Assembly: GCF_036345255.1 (NCBI RefSeq)
Contig: NZ_CP107783.1
Coordinates: 7,424,001-7,488,000 of the forward strand
Direction of reading: 5' to 3'
Source: Streptomyces sp. NBC_00569
Lineage (GTDB): Bacteria > Actinomycetota > Actinomycetes > Streptomycetales > Streptomycetaceae
Length of the DNA stretch: 64,000 nucleotides
The position numbers were made by a program, and so were the translations under genes. How positions within the stretch are numbered: position 1 is the stretch's first letter; the number at the start of each line of letters is the position of its first letter. Shown piece by piece: positions 16,275 through 24,815 of this stretch. The notes beneath the pieces were generated by a model. It ran no database searches. It had not been told where the DNA came from and saw only the letters and a program-made list of their open reading frames with translations.

Positions 16275-17030
16275 TCAGAAGCCGTGCCGGTAGCCGCCGT
16301 CCACCGGGAGCATCACGCCCGTCAGGTACGACGCGGCGGGCGAGAGGAAGAAGGCGGCGGCGCGGCCGAACTCCTCCGGCCTGCCGTAGCGGCGCAGCGG
16401 GATGCGCGCCTCGTTGGCGGCGCGGGTCGCCTCCGGGTCGGCGGACAGGCCATCGAGCTCACGGACCCGGTCCGTGTCGATCCGCGCCGGGAGCAGGCCG
16501 ACGACGCGGATGCCGCGCGGGCCGAGCTCGTCCGCGAGGGACTTCGCGAACCCGGCGAGCCCGGGGCGCAGGCCGTTGGAGATGGTCAGTCCGGGGATCG
16601 GCTCGTGGACGGAGCCGGAGAGCACGAAGCCGATGACACCGCCCTCACCGAGTTCGGCCGCGGCCGAGCGGGCGAGCCGCACCGCGCCGAGGAAGACCGA
16701 CTCGAAGGCCGACTCCCACTGCTCGTCGGTGTTGTCCGCGAGGAAGCCGGGGGCCGGCCCGCCGACGCTGATCAGTACGCCGTCGAAGCCGCCGAAGTGC
16801 TCGCGCGCGGCGTCGATCAGGCGCCGCGCGACGGCGGGGTCGGCGTTGTCGGCGGCGACGCCCACGGCGTTCTCGCCGAGCGCTTCGGCGGCCTCGGCCA
16901 CCCGCTTCTCGTCCCGCCCGGTGATGATCACCTTCGCGCCGTCGGCGACGAGCTCACGCGCGGCGGCGTTGCCCAGGCCGCGGGTGGCGCCGGTGACGAC
17001 GTAGACACGGTCCTTCAGTCCAAGATCCAT
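16275..17030 (-). CDS. SDR-fold oxidoreductase with atypical active site
   Basis: A 251-aa short-chain dehydrogenase fold. The cofactor motif TGATRGLG is near residues 13-20 and the usual VDGGY end is present. The catalytic Tyr-x-x-x-Lys is missing: the segment that should hold it reads GLTISNGLRPGLAGFAKSLADELG, with Asn in place of Tyr. The Ser of LSGSVHEP may be the catalytic Ser. The protein may bind NAD(P) without ordinary dehydrogenase chemistry, or use a variant mechanism. It starts five bases after the GH15 stop, so the two are co-transcribed. Confidence 0.85.
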   Translation of the reverse strand: MDLGLKDRVYVVTGATRGLGNAAARELVADGAKVIITGRDEKRVAEAAEALGENAVGVAADNADPAVARRLIDAAREHFGGFDGVLISVGGPAPGFLADNTDEQWESAFESVFLGAVRLARSAAAELGEGGVIGFVLSGSVHEPIPGLTISNGLRPGLAGFAKSLADELGPRGIRVVGLLPARIDTDRVRELDGLSADPEATRAANEARIPLRRYGRPEEFGRAAAFFLSPAASYLTGVMLPVDGGYRHGF

Positions 17031-17035
17031 GGGGC

Positions 17036-18862
17036 CTATCCTGCCTCGCCCGTCCCGAACAGGGTGAAGGCGGTCCCCACCAGGCCGATATGACTGAAGG
17101 CCTGAGGGAAGTTCCCGAGCTGGCGCCCCGACACGGGGTCGTACTCCTCGGCGAGCAGTCCCACGTCGTTGCCGAGCGCGCAGAGCCGGTCGAACAGGTC
17201 GCGGGCCTCCTTCGTGTGCCCCGTCAGATGCAGCGCGTCCGCGAGCCAGAACGAGCAGACGAGGAACGTGCCCTCGCGGCCGGGAAGTCCGTCGACGCCC
17301 GTCGCCTCGGCGCTGTAGCGGCGCACCAGGCCGTTGTCGGAGAGCTCGTCGCGGACCGCCTTGACGGTGCCGATGACGCGCGGGTCGTCCGGCGGCAGGA
17401 AGCCGACGCGGGGGATGATCAGCAGGGACGCGTCGAGCTCCGTCGAGCCGTAGTACTGGGTGAACGTGTTGCGTTCCGCGTCGTATCCGCGCTCCAGCAC
17501 GTCATGGTGGATGTCGTCGCGCAGCCGCCTTATGGCGTCGAGATCGCCCGGCAGATCGGGCTCGTCCTCGAGGACCTTGACGATGCGGTCGGCGGCCACC
17601 CACGCCATCACCTTGGAGTGCACGAAGTGCCGGCGCGGCCCACGCACCTCCCAGAGCCCCTGGTCGGGCCGGCGCCACGCGGTGCTCAGGAATTCCACGA
17701 GGGCCAGCTGGAGCCGCCACGCGTGCGGCTCGGACGGCATACCCGCGAGCCGTGCCAGGGCCAGCGAGTCGATCACCTCTCCGTACACGTCCAGCTGGAG
17801 CTGGTGCACGGCGTCATTGCCCGCGCGTACGGGGACGGAGTGGCTGTATCCGGCCAGCCACGGGAGTTCGGTCTCGGGCAGGCGGCGCTCGCCCGAGAGC
17901 CCGTACATGATCTGCAGGTCCGCCGGGTCGCCCGCGACCGCGCGCAGCAGCCAGTCCCGCCACGCCTTGGCCTCGTCGAGATAGCCGGCCGACACGAGCG
18001 CGCCGAGGGTGAGGGTCGAGTCGCGCAGCCAGCAGTACCGGTAGTCCCAGTTGCGCACGCCGCCGATCTCCTCCGGCAGCGACGTGGTGGGCGCGGCGAC
18101 GATCCCGCCGGTGGGTTCGAACGTGAGCGCCTTCAGGGTGAGCAGGGAGCGCAGGACCGCGTCCTTGTGCGGACCCTCGTAGCGGCACTGCGCCGACCAC
18201 TCCTCCCACTCCTCCTCGGAGCGGCGCAGGGAGTCGAACGGGTCGATGAGGCCGGGGCGCGGCTCGTGCGACGGGTGCCAGGTCAGCACGAACGCGACGG
18301 ACTCGCCCTCCTCGACGGTGAACTCGGAGTGGGTGGTGAGGTCCTTGCCCCAGGTGCGTACGGGGGGTTCGCTGCGCAGCCACATCGAATCGGGCCCCGC
18401 GACGGCCACGCGGTGGCCGTCGGACTTGCGCATCCACGGCACGATCGACCCGTAGTCGAAGCGCAGGCGCAGAGTGCCGCGCATCGTGACGCGGCCCCTG
18501 AGCCCCTCGACGACACGTACGAGGTCGGGGGCCTTGTCGCGCTGCGGCATCAGGTCGGTGACCCGCACGCTGCCCTCGTCGGTGTCCCACTCCGTGTCGA
18601 GGACGAGGGTGCCGGGGCGGTAGGAGCGGCGGGTGCAGTCGCCCGCGGCCTTCGGGGCGAGCTGCCAGTGGCCGTTCTCCTCCTTCTTGCCCACGAGCGC
18701 GGCGAAACAGGCCGCCGAGTCGAAGCGGGGGAGACAGAGCCAGTCGACGGAGCCGCCGCGAGAGATGAGGGCGGCCGTCTGCTGGTCGCCGATGAGCGCG
18801 TAGTCCTCAAGGGGTCGGTGCACGTGAGCCGGGTTCCCGGCGGAGCGGGCCGCCAATCCCAC
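17036..18862 (-). CDS. Glycoside hydrolase family 15 protein (glucoamylase/trehalase type)
   Basis: A 608-aa cytosolic protein of the GH15 group that includes actinobacterial trehalases and glucodextranases. The N-terminal beta-sandwich begins RPLEDYALIGDQQTAALISRGGSVDWLCLPRFDS. The (alpha/alpha)6 barrel contains NWDYRYCWLRDSTLTLGAL with the substrate-binding WLRD, and CSFWLADALHLTGHTKEARDLFDRL near the end. There is no signal peptide. Actinobacterial members often hydrolyse trehalose, but the substrate cannot be fixed here. The start is GTG 18862, with no ribosome-binding site visible. Confidence 0.9.
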   Translation of the reverse strand: MGLAARSAGNPAHVHRPLEDYALIGDQQTAALISRGGSVDWLCLPRFDSAACFAALVGKKEENGHWQLAPKAAGDCTRRSYRPGTLVLDTEWDTDEGSVRVTDLMPQRDKAPDLVRVVEGLRGRVTMRGTLRLRFDYGSIVPWMRKSDGHRVAVAGPDSMWLRSEPPVRTWGKDLTTHSEFTVEEGESVAFVLTWHPSHEPRPGLIDPFDSLRRSEEEWEEWSAQCRYEGPHKDAVLRSLLTLKALTFEPTGGIVAAPTTSLPEEIGGVRNWDYRYCWLRDSTLTLGALVSAGYLDEAKAWRDWLLRAVAGDPADLQIMYGLSGERRLPETELPWLAGYSHSVPVRAGNDAVHQLQLDVYGEVIDSLALARLAGMPSEPHAWRLQLALVEFLSTAWRRPDQGLWEVRGPRRHFVHSKVMAWVAADRIVKVLEDEPDLPGDLDAIRRLRDDIHHDVLERGYDAERNTFTQYYGSTELDASLLIIPRVGFLPPDDPRVIGTVKAVRDELSDNGLVRRYSAEATGVDGLPGREGTFLVCSFWLADALHLTGHTKEARDLFDRLCALGNDVGLLAEEYDPVSGRQLGNFPQAFSHIGLVGTAFTLFGTGEAG

Positions 18863-18913
18863 CGAGGGCCGGGCGGGTGAGGGCGAATGCGCGTGCGGAG
18901 GTGGCCCCGGGTC

Positions 18914-19708
18914 CTACACCGTGGCGGGTTCGGGGCCCGCGGGGGTCTCCTCGGCCGACGCCGCCTCGGCGCGGTCACGGCGCTCGCGCCGGACCAGCAC
19001 GACGAAGCCGACGGGCACGGCCGCGGCGAACAGCCACCACTGGACCGCGTACGCCATGTGCGGGCCGATGTCGCTGTGGTTGGGCGTGGGGATCAGCTGG
19101 GGGGTGTCGCCCTTCGGGTCGGGCGACGTCTGCTCGATGAAACCGCCGAGGACCTGTTTGCCGAGCGCCTTGGCCTGCTGGCCGCTGCTGATCAGCATGA
19201 TCTGACGGTCCGGCAGGCCCTTGATGTCCTTGATGCCGCTCGCGGCGGTCGTCTCGTCGGCCATGAGGCGGCCGGTGACGGTGATCTCGCCGCTCGCGGG
19301 CGCAGGGATCTTCGGGAACGCGGTCTGCGCGCCGTCGGCCGGGATCCAGCCGCGGTTGACCAGGAGCACCTTGCCGTCGTCGAGGACGAACGGGGTCAGG
19401 ACGTGGAAGCCGACCTCGTCGTCGGTGTTCGTGCGGCGCCGGACGACGACCTCGTGCGCAGTGTCGAACGTCCCCTTCGCGGAGACCCTGCGGTGGATCT
19501 CGGCCTTGGGAACGGGCTTCCCGGGGGAGGTGAGCTGCTCTGCGGGCAGCGGCTTCGCGGCGAGCGCGGCACCGATCTGATCGTTCTGCGCGACGCGGTG
19601 CTCGTGGCGGTGCAGCTGCCAGAAGCCCAGCTCGATCATCGTGGGGATGAGGAGGAGGGTGATGAGGGTGAGGATCACCCACTGCCGGGACAACAGGAAG
19701 CGGTACAC
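18914..19708 (-). CDS. SURF1 family cytochrome oxidase biogenesis protein
   Basis: A 264-aa membrane protein with two transmembrane helices: FLLSRQWVILTLITLLLIPTMIELGFWQ at the N-terminus, and YAVQWWLFAAAVPVGFVVLVRR near the C-terminus. The extracytoplasmic domain between them carries GFHVLTPFVLDDGKVLLVNRGWIP, a SURF1 hallmark. SURF1 helps insert heme a into aa3-type cytochrome oxidase. GTG 19708 is preferred over TTG 19723 because TACGGT lies exactly six bases before it (leaderless geometry). The start sits on the edge of a perfect 11-bp inverted repeat. Confidence 0.9.
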   Translation of the reverse strand: MYRFLLSRQWVILTLITLLLIPTMIELGFWQLHRHEHRVAQNDQIGAALAAKPLPAEQLTSPGKPVPKAEIHRRVSAKGTFDTAHEVVVRRRTNTDDEVGFHVLTPFVLDDGKVLLVNRGWIPADGAQTAFPKIPAPASGEITVTGRLMADETTAASGIKDIKGLPDRQIMLISSGQQAKALGKQVLGGFIEQTSPDPKGDTPQLIPTPNHSDIGPHMAYAVQWWLFAAAVPVGFVVLVRRERRDRAEAASAEETPAGPEPATV

Positions 19709-19736
19709 CCCACGACCGTACAACTCGGTCGTGGGG
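19708..19736 (-). repeat. Perfect 11-bp inverted repeat over the SURF1 start and -10
   Basis: CCCCACGACCG (19708-19718) and CGGTCGTGGGG (19726-19736) are separated by TACAACT. On the minus strand the -10-like TACGGT (19720-19715) and the first base of the SURF1 GTG lie inside the element. It could be an operator that blocks the promoter or the terminator hairpin of the upstream Cys-rich gene. The sequence alone does not decide. Confidence 0.7.
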
Positions 19737-19763
19737 CGACATCACGGGGGTGTGCCGGAGGAG

Positions 19764-19997
19764 TCAGACCTTGTCGACGATCCCCACCTTCCCCTCCGCG
19801 CGGGAGCAGTGCGCCCCGCAGTACCAGTGCCCGTCGACCTCTACTCCCTGGCCGACGATGCGGCACCGGCAGTGCTCGCAGATCGGCGCCATGCGGTGGA
19901 TGGCGCAGGAGAAACAGTCGAAGACGTGCACCGCGCCCTGCGCGTGCACCTCGAAGGACATTCCGTAGTCGTTTCCGCAGACCTCACAACGTGCCAT
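19764..19997 (-). CDS. Cysteine-rich zinc-ribbon mini-protein
   Basis: A 77-aa protein with two treble-clef-like pairs: CEVCGNDY at the N-terminus and CEHCRCRI in the middle, plus CFSCAIHRMAPIC and CGAHC. The ten or so Cys/His residues suggest two or more zinc sites. I start at ATG 19997 (MARCEVC), because the 21 residues upstream overlap the neighbour and look non-coding. Actinobacterial relatives are sometimes labelled metallothionein or hypothetical; no function is established to my knowledge. It lies between the exonuclease and SURF1 genes on the same strand. Confidence 0.8.
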   Translation of the reverse strand: MARCEVCGNDYGMSFEVHAQGAVHVFDCFSCAIHRMAPICEHCRCRIVGQGVEVDGHWYCGAHCSRAEGKVGIVDKV

Positions 19998-20060
19998 GCG
20001 CCACAGGGTGGGCTTCGCCGTCGCGTGGGGCGAGCGGCGGGCGGGCGAGTCGCCGCGCAA

Positions 20061-21056
20061 TCACCCGTCTGACGCCGGGGCCACGTCCCGCAGGAGCTGC
20101 CCGAAGGCCGCCTCGTCGATGACCGGTGTCCCGTACTGCTTCGCCTTGACGGCCTTCGACGTGTACGAGTCGGGGTCGTTCGTGACGAGGACGCTGGTGA
20201 GCCGGGACAGGCTCGTCGCGATGTGCAGCCCGGCCTCGACGGCGCGGTCCTCCAGGAGTTCGCGGTCCACCGAGGTGTCTCCGGAGAACGCCACCCGCAT
20301 GCCCTGCTTGAGCTGTTTGCCCGGTTCGTACCGTCCGGGGTTCGGGTACGGGCACGGCTGCCGCTTGCGCGACGGGCGCCACGTCCCGCCGCCCCCGTAC
20401 GAGGACGACGACGGGGCCGAGCCCTGGCGGCCGATGCGCGCCGCGCCGTCCGTCCACTCCGTGAGCGGCCTGCACTCGAGCAGGGGCAGCCGCACTCCGC
20501 CGCTCGCGGCGGCCCGCAGGCTCGGCCGGAACGCCTCGGCGAGCACGCGCGCGTCGTCGAGCGCGTGGTGCGCGTTGCGCTGGACGACGCCGAAGTGCGC
20601 GGCGAGGGACTCCAGCTTGTGGTTGGGCAGGGGGAGGCCCAGCTCCTTGGACAGCGCGATGGTGCACAGGCGCTGGCGGACGGGGGCGGTGCGCTCCGCG
20701 CGGGCGTACTCCCGGGCGATCATCGACCAGTCGAAGACCGCGTTGTGGGCGACGAGCACGCGGCCGTCGAGCCGGGTCGCGAACTCCTCGGCGATGTCCT
20801 TGAAGAGGGGCGCGCCTTCGAGCACGTCGTTCGTCAGGCCGTGGATCCAGACGGGGCCCGGGTCGCGCTCGGGGTTGACCAGCGTGTACCAGTGGTCCTC
20901 GACCTCGCCCCGCGCGTCGAGCCGGTAGACGGCTGCGGAGATGATCCGGTCGTCCCGGGAGAGGCCGGTGGTCTCCACGTCGACGACCGCGTATCCCTGC
21001 GGATACGCGGCCGGCCAAGGAGCGGCGGACGCGGCGGTCGTCTGGTCTTCGAGCAT
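20061..21056 (-). CDS. DEDDh 3'-5' exonuclease with C-terminal BRCT domain
   Basis: A 331-aa protein. The exonuclease domain (about residues 20-190) has ExoI AVVDVETTGLSRDDRII, ExoII LVAHNAVFDWSMI, and ExoIII with HHALDDARVLAEAF, the DEDDh set of the DNA polymerase III epsilon family. The C-terminal part (about residues 245-325) reads GMRVAFSGDTSVDRELLEDRAVEAGLHIATSLSRLTSVLVTNDPDSYTSKAVKAKQYGTPVIDEAAF, a BRCT domain. A role in DNA repair or processing is likely. The ATG at 21056 lacks a Shine-Dalgarno site; TATCCT lies eight bases upstream. Confidence 0.9.
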   Translation of the reverse strand: MLEDQTTAASAAPWPAAYPQGYAVVDVETTGLSRDDRIISAAVYRLDARGEVEDHWYTLVNPERDPGPVWIHGLTNDVLEGAPLFKDIAEEFATRLDGRVLVAHNAVFDWSMIAREYARAERTAPVRQRLCTIALSKELGLPLPNHKLESLAAHFGVVQRNAHHALDDARVLAEAFRPSLRAAASGGVRLPLLECRPLTEWTDGAARIGRQGSAPSSSSYGGGGTWRPSRKRQPCPYPNPGRYEPGKQLKQGMRVAFSGDTSVDRELLEDRAVEAGLHIATSLSRLTSVLVTNDPDSYTSKAVKAKQYGTPVIDEAAFGQLLRDVAPASDG

Positions 21057-21117
21057 GGTCCATGAGGATACGGGCCGCGACTGACACCTCCGTCGCCCGG
21101 TCCCGCGACTGCGTCCG

Positions 21118-21747
21118 TTATGTCCGCAACAGGCCTGACACCAGAGCCCTGACGGAGGCGTCGAACACCTTCTCCGGGTCGGCCGGAAGGCTGAGCGCGC
21201 GGGCCAAGAAGGCGTCGCCCTCCGCCGTCCGCGCGCCCCACAGCTCCTCCTCGCCGGGCCGCTGCACGGGCGCGCGCTCGCGTTGACGCTCCACCAGGAC
21301 GTGGCCGACGACATGGAACTGCACCGCGCGTACGACCCCGGCGGCGCGGGTCCCGCGCAGGCCCGCGGCGTGCACCTCGCGCACGAGGACCTGTTGCGCG
21401 GGCAGGAACATCCGCTCGGTCAGGCCGCGTTCGTGGACCATCGCGACGAGATGCGGGTGGTCGCGCAGCTGCCGGCGCAGGGCGCGGGCGACGGAGGCGA
21501 CGCGCTGCTCCGGTGTGGCGCCGCGGGGGCGGATCTCCCCGAGGTCGGCGACGGTGCGCTCGACCAGGGCTTCGAGCAGCGACTCGCGGTTGCCGACATG
21601 CCAGTAGATCGAGGTGACGGCGGTGCCGAGCTCGGCGGCGAGCTTGCGCATCGTCAGGGACTGCGGGCCCTGCTGCTTCACCAGCTTCGCGGCGGCGGCG
21701 AGGACCTGTTCCCTGTCGAGATGTGTGCGCGTGTCTTTACCCTTCAC
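21118..21747 (-). CDS. TetR family transcriptional regulator
   Basis: A 209-aa regulator. The N-terminal helix-turn-helix reads LDREQVLAAAAKLVKQQGPQSLTMRKLAAELGTAVTSIYWHVGNRESLLEALVERTV (about residues 8-65), with the standard TetR spacing. The C-terminal ligand domain has no recognisable motif. It diverges from the acetoacetate-decarboxylase-like gene, and a perfect palindrome lies between the two starts, so it is the likely repressor of that catabolic set and of itself. I start at GTG 21747 (MKGKDTRTHL); upstream reading would cross the palindrome. Confidence 0.88.
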   Translation of the reverse strand: MKGKDTRTHLDREQVLAAAAKLVKQQGPQSLTMRKLAAELGTAVTSIYWHVGNRESLLEALVERTVADLGEIRPRGATPEQRVASVARALRRQLRDHPHLVAMVHERGLTERMFLPAQQVLVREVHAAGLRGTRAAGVVRAVQFHVVGHVLVERQRERAPVQRPGEEELWGARTAEGDAFLARALSLPADPEKVFDASVRALVSGLLRT

Positions 21748-21756
21748 GGAAGCTGT

Positions 21757-21771
21757 TGTAACTGTGTTACA
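21757..21771. promoter_or_regulatory. Palindromic operator TGTAACTGTGTTACA
   Basis: TGTAAC and GTTACA are perfect inverted copies around a three-base centre. The site is 9 bases from the TetR start and 59 bases from the divergent ADC start. Its position is that of a shared TetR operator. The ligand is not predictable from it. Confidence 0.75.
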
Positions 21772-21830
21772 GAGCATCCGCAAGTGCACGCCCGTCCACG
21801 CAAGTCCGCGCCGACGAAGGGTGGTACGAC

Positions 21831-22628
21831 ATGGCACGCATTCGATACGGAGCACGCACGGAGGCGGAGATCTCCGCCGCGCGCACCGCGAGCTCGAAGC
21901 TCCCCGACATCTGGTCCACGGGGGTGGTGGCCGTCTGGGAGAGCGACCCGGACGCGGTCGCCGCGGTACTTCCGCCCCCGCTCAAGCCCACCGAACGCCC
22001 GCTGGTGCGGGCCAACATCAGCAAGGTCGACCTGCCCGGCTACCCCCTGGGCGCCGGCTCGGTCGCCGTCGCCGCCGAGCACGGCGGCGTCGAGGGCTGG
22101 TATCCGCTCGTCATGCCGATGACGCACGAGCGCGCCCTGATCGGCGGCCGTGAGGTCTTCGGCGAGCCCAAGAAGCTCGGCGAGGTGAGCGTCGAGCGCG
22201 ACGGCCTCGTGGTGCGCGCGGCACTCGCCCGGCACGGCATCGCCTTCGTGGAGGTGCGCGGCGCGGTGAGCGGCGCCCTGCCCCTGCCCGAACCGGCGCT
22301 CAAGACGGACTTCTACTTCAAGTTCCTTCCCGCGGTGGACGGTTCGGGCTTCGACATGGAGCCGGTGCTCGTGCACTGTCTGCGCAACGAGAAGGTCCGC
22401 AAGCTGGAGCGGATCACCGGGGACGTGGTCCTGCGGGAGTCGATGTACGACCCGGTCGCCGACCTTCCGGTGCGCGCCGTCGTCGAGCTCACCATCGGCG
22501 AGAAGACGACCGACCAGAAGGGCAGGGTCGTCGAACGCGTCAGCGCGCAGGCCCTGCTGCCGTACATTCACCAGCGCTACGACGACCCGCAGCAGATCCT
22601 CGACGGGCCGCCCGAGGGGAGCCTGTGA
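21831..22628 (+). CDS. Acetoacetate decarboxylase (ADC) family protein
   Basis: A 265-aa protein of the ADC fold. Visible elements are VVAVWESDPDAVAAVLPPPLKPTERPLVRANISKVDLPG, then YPLVMPMTHERALIGGREVFGEPKKLGEVSVERDG, where the lysines of EPKKLG correspond to the Schiff-base/accessory Lys region of ADC, and TDFYFKFLPAVDGSGFDMEPVLV. ADC-like proteins decarboxylate beta-keto acids or catalyse aldol-type reactions. The substrate is unknown. It is the first gene of a coupled set; its stop overlaps the next start by one base. Confidence 0.88.
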   Translation: MARIRYGARTEAEISAARTASSKLPDIWSTGVVAVWESDPDAVAAVLPPPLKPTERPLVRANISKVDLPGYPLGAGSVAVAAEHGGVEGWYPLVMPMTHERALIGGREVFGEPKKLGEVSVERDGLVVRAALARHGIAFVEVRGAVSGALPLPEPALKTDFYFKFLPAVDGSGFDMEPVLVHCLRNEKVRKLERITGDVVLRESMYDPVADLPVRAVVELTIGEKTTDQKGRVVERVSAQALLPYIHQRYDDPQQILDGPPEGSL

Positions 22629-23512
22629 TGCGGCTGGAAGCGGGACAGGTCGCCGTCGTCACGGGCGCGGCGAGCGGCATCGGCCTCGCGATGGCGCGGC
22701 GGTTCGCGGCGGACGGCCTGAAGGTCGTGCTCGCGGACGTCGAGGAGTCCGCCCTGGAGAAGGCCGCGGCCGGCCTGCGCGAGGACGGTGCCACCGTGCA
22801 CGCGCGCGTGGTCGACGTCGGCGACCGAGGGCAGGTCTTCGGCCTCGCGGACGCGGCGTACGAGAAGTTCGGCGCCGTCCATGTCCTGTGCAACAACGCG
22901 GGCGTCGGCTCGGGCGCCGAGGGCCGCATGTGGCAGCACGAACCGAACGACTGGAAGTGGGCCTTCGAGGTCAACGTGTGGGGCGTCTTCCACGGCATCC
23001 AGGCCTTCGTGCCGCGCATGATCGAGGGCGGCGAGCCCGGCCACGTCGTCAACACGTCCTCCGGCGACGGCGGTATCGCCCCGCTGCCCACGGCCTCCGT
23101 GTACGCGGTGACCAAGGCGGCCGTCGTGACGATGACCGAGTCCCTGTACGCGCATCTGAAGGCGGAGCACGCGCGCGTGGGCGCCTCCGTGCTCTTCCCC
23201 GGACCCCACATGCTGCGCACCGGGCTGTGGGAGTCGCACCGCAACCGGCCCGAGCGGTACGCCAAGGAGAGGCCGCGCAGGACCCCCTACCGCAGCCTCG
23301 GCCAGTGGGAGTCCGCGATGAAGGAGGCGGGCAAGGAGGTGGAGTTCACGCCGGTCGAGGAGGTCGCGGACTTCGTCGCCGAGGGCATCGGCGCCGGCCG
23401 CTTCTGGCTGCTGCCGCAGAGCGAGCACAGCGACCGGCAGATCAAGGCCAGGTCCGCCTCGATGCTCGAGCGCGCGAACCCGGCGTACCTGGAGAGCTTC
23501 ATTCTGGACTGA
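22628..23512 (+). CDS. SDR family NAD(P)-dependent oxidoreductase
   Basis: A 294-aa short-chain dehydrogenase. The nucleotide motif is TGAASGIG near residues 13-20, and NNAG is in the middle. The catalytic Ser of VVNTSSGDGG and the YAVTKAA Tyr/Lys are intact, so it is likely active. A longer C-terminus than usual (WESHRNRPERYAKERPRRTPYRSLGQWESAMKEAGKEVEFTP) may shape the substrate site. The ATG at 22628 overlaps the ADC stop and has GAGGGGAG six bases upstream. It probably oxidises or reduces an intermediate handled by the flanking ADC and amidohydrolase proteins. Confidence 0.9.
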   Translation: MRLEAGQVAVVTGAASGIGLAMARRFAADGLKVVLADVEESALEKAAAGLREDGATVHARVVDVGDRGQVFGLADAAYEKFGAVHVLCNNAGVGSGAEGRMWQHEPNDWKWAFEVNVWGVFHGIQAFVPRMIEGGEPGHVVNTSSGDGGIAPLPTASVYAVTKAAVVTMTESLYAHLKAEHARVGASVLFPGPHMLRTGLWESHRNRPERYAKERPRRTPYRSLGQWESAMKEAGKEVEFTPVEEVADFVAEGIGAGRFWLLPQSEHSDRQIKARSASMLERANPAYLESFILD

Positions 23513-23522
23513 AGGGCATGTG

Positions 23523-24815
23523 ATGACCGACCAGGATCCCTACCTGATCATCTCCTCCGACTGCCACGCCGGGCTGCCCACCGAGGAGTACCGGCCCTAT
23601 CTGGACAGCCGTTTCCACCGCGCCTTCGACGAGTTCCTCGGCGAGCGGGGCGCCCGCCGCGAGGAGGCGACGCGGCTCGGCATCCGCAACGACGAGTTCG
23701 CCGCCAAATGGTTCGCCGACAACTCGGAAGGACTGCGCGGCGGTTGGGACGCCGCACAGCGCCTCAAGGAGCTGGACGGCGACGGGGTGGCCGCCGAGGT
23801 CGTCTTCCCCGACGCGGACGCCGTGGACAGCCGGACGGCCGCGCCCTTCGGCGTGGGGCTCGGGCTCTCCGGTGACCAGGACCCGGAGCTCGGCATGGCG
23901 GGCGCCCAGGCGCACAACCGCTGGCTCGCCGACTTCGTGTCCGAACACCCCGAACGGCACTGCGGGGTGGCCCTGTTGCCCATCACCGGCGAGGTGGACC
24001 GCGTCGTCGCCGAGGTCCACCGGGCCAAGGAGTCGGGGCTCGGCGCGCTGATGATCCCCTCCATGTGGGTCGACAAGGCGCCCTACCACGACCGGCGTTA
24101 CGACCCCGTGTGGGCCGCGGCGGCGGACTGCGCGATGCCCGTGGTCACGCACTCCGGGGCGGCGCCCCGCCACGAGTACGGCGACCACCTCGGGATCTAT
24201 GTCTCCGAAGTGACGTGGTGGCCCGCGCGGCCGCTGTGGTTCATGCTCTGGTCGGGCGTCTTCGAGCGCCACCCGGGCCTGAAGTTCGGCGTCGCGGAGT
24301 CGGGCTGCTGGTGGCTGCCCAACCTGCTGTGGTTCATGGACCGCCTCTATCTGGGCGCGCACGGCGGCAAGAAGCTCTCGCCGTTCGCGGAGCTGAAACG
24401 CTCCCCGCACGAGTACCTGGACCGCCAGGTGTTCATCTGTGCCACCAACACCAAGCGCCGCGAACTCGCCCAGCGCTACGAGATCGGCGTCGACAACATC
24501 CTCTGGGGCAGCGACTTCCCGCACCCCGAGGGCACCTGGCCCGACACGCGCACGTGGCTGAAGAAGACCTTCCACGACATCCCGGTGGCGGAGACCCGGC
24601 GCATGCTGGGGCTCGCCGCCGCCGAGGTCTTCGGCTTCGACACGGGGAAACTGGCCCCGCTGGCCGCCCGCATCGGACCGACCCCCGCCGAACTCGGCCA
24701 AGACGCAGACGACGCGGCCCAGTCGGCCGTCGAGGCCTCCTGGGCGCGCTCGCGTGAGGTGGGCCGCCACTGGCTGACCGATCACGACTTCCCCACCCTG
24801 GGGGTGACCTCATGA
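23523..24815 (+). CDS. Amidohydrolase-2 family metal-dependent hydrolase/decarboxylase (first of two)
   Basis: A 430-aa TIM-barrel protein of the amidohydrolase-2 (ACMSD-like) family. N-terminal SSDCHAGLPTEEYRPYLD contains the metal-site Asp-x-His; VVTHSGAAPRHEYGD gives the central His; and WGSDFPHPEGTWPDT near the C-terminus carries the final metal Asp. The family includes decarboxylases and C-C or C-N hydrolases. It begins ten bases after the SDR stop, with GAAGGG as a ribosome-binding site, and its stop overlaps the next start in ATGA. The substrate is unknown. Confidence 0.88.
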   Translation: MTDQDPYLIISSDCHAGLPTEEYRPYLDSRFHRAFDEFLGERGARREEATRLGIRNDEFAAKWFADNSEGLRGGWDAAQRLKELDGDGVAAEVVFPDADAVDSRTAAPFGVGLGLSGDQDPELGMAGAQAHNRWLADFVSEHPERHCGVALLPITGEVDRVVAEVHRAKESGLGALMIPSMWVDKAPYHDRRYDPVWAAAADCAMPVVTHSGAAPRHEYGDHLGIYVSEVTWWPARPLWFMLWSGVFERHPGLKFGVAESGCWWLPNLLWFMDRLYLGAHGGKKLSPFAELKRSPHEYLDRQVFICATNTKRRELAQRYEIGVDNILWGSDFPHPEGTWPDTRTWLKKTFHDIPVAETRRMLGLAAAEVFGFDTGKLAPLAARIGPTPAELGQDADDAAQSAVEASWARSREVGRHWLTDHDFPTLGVTS

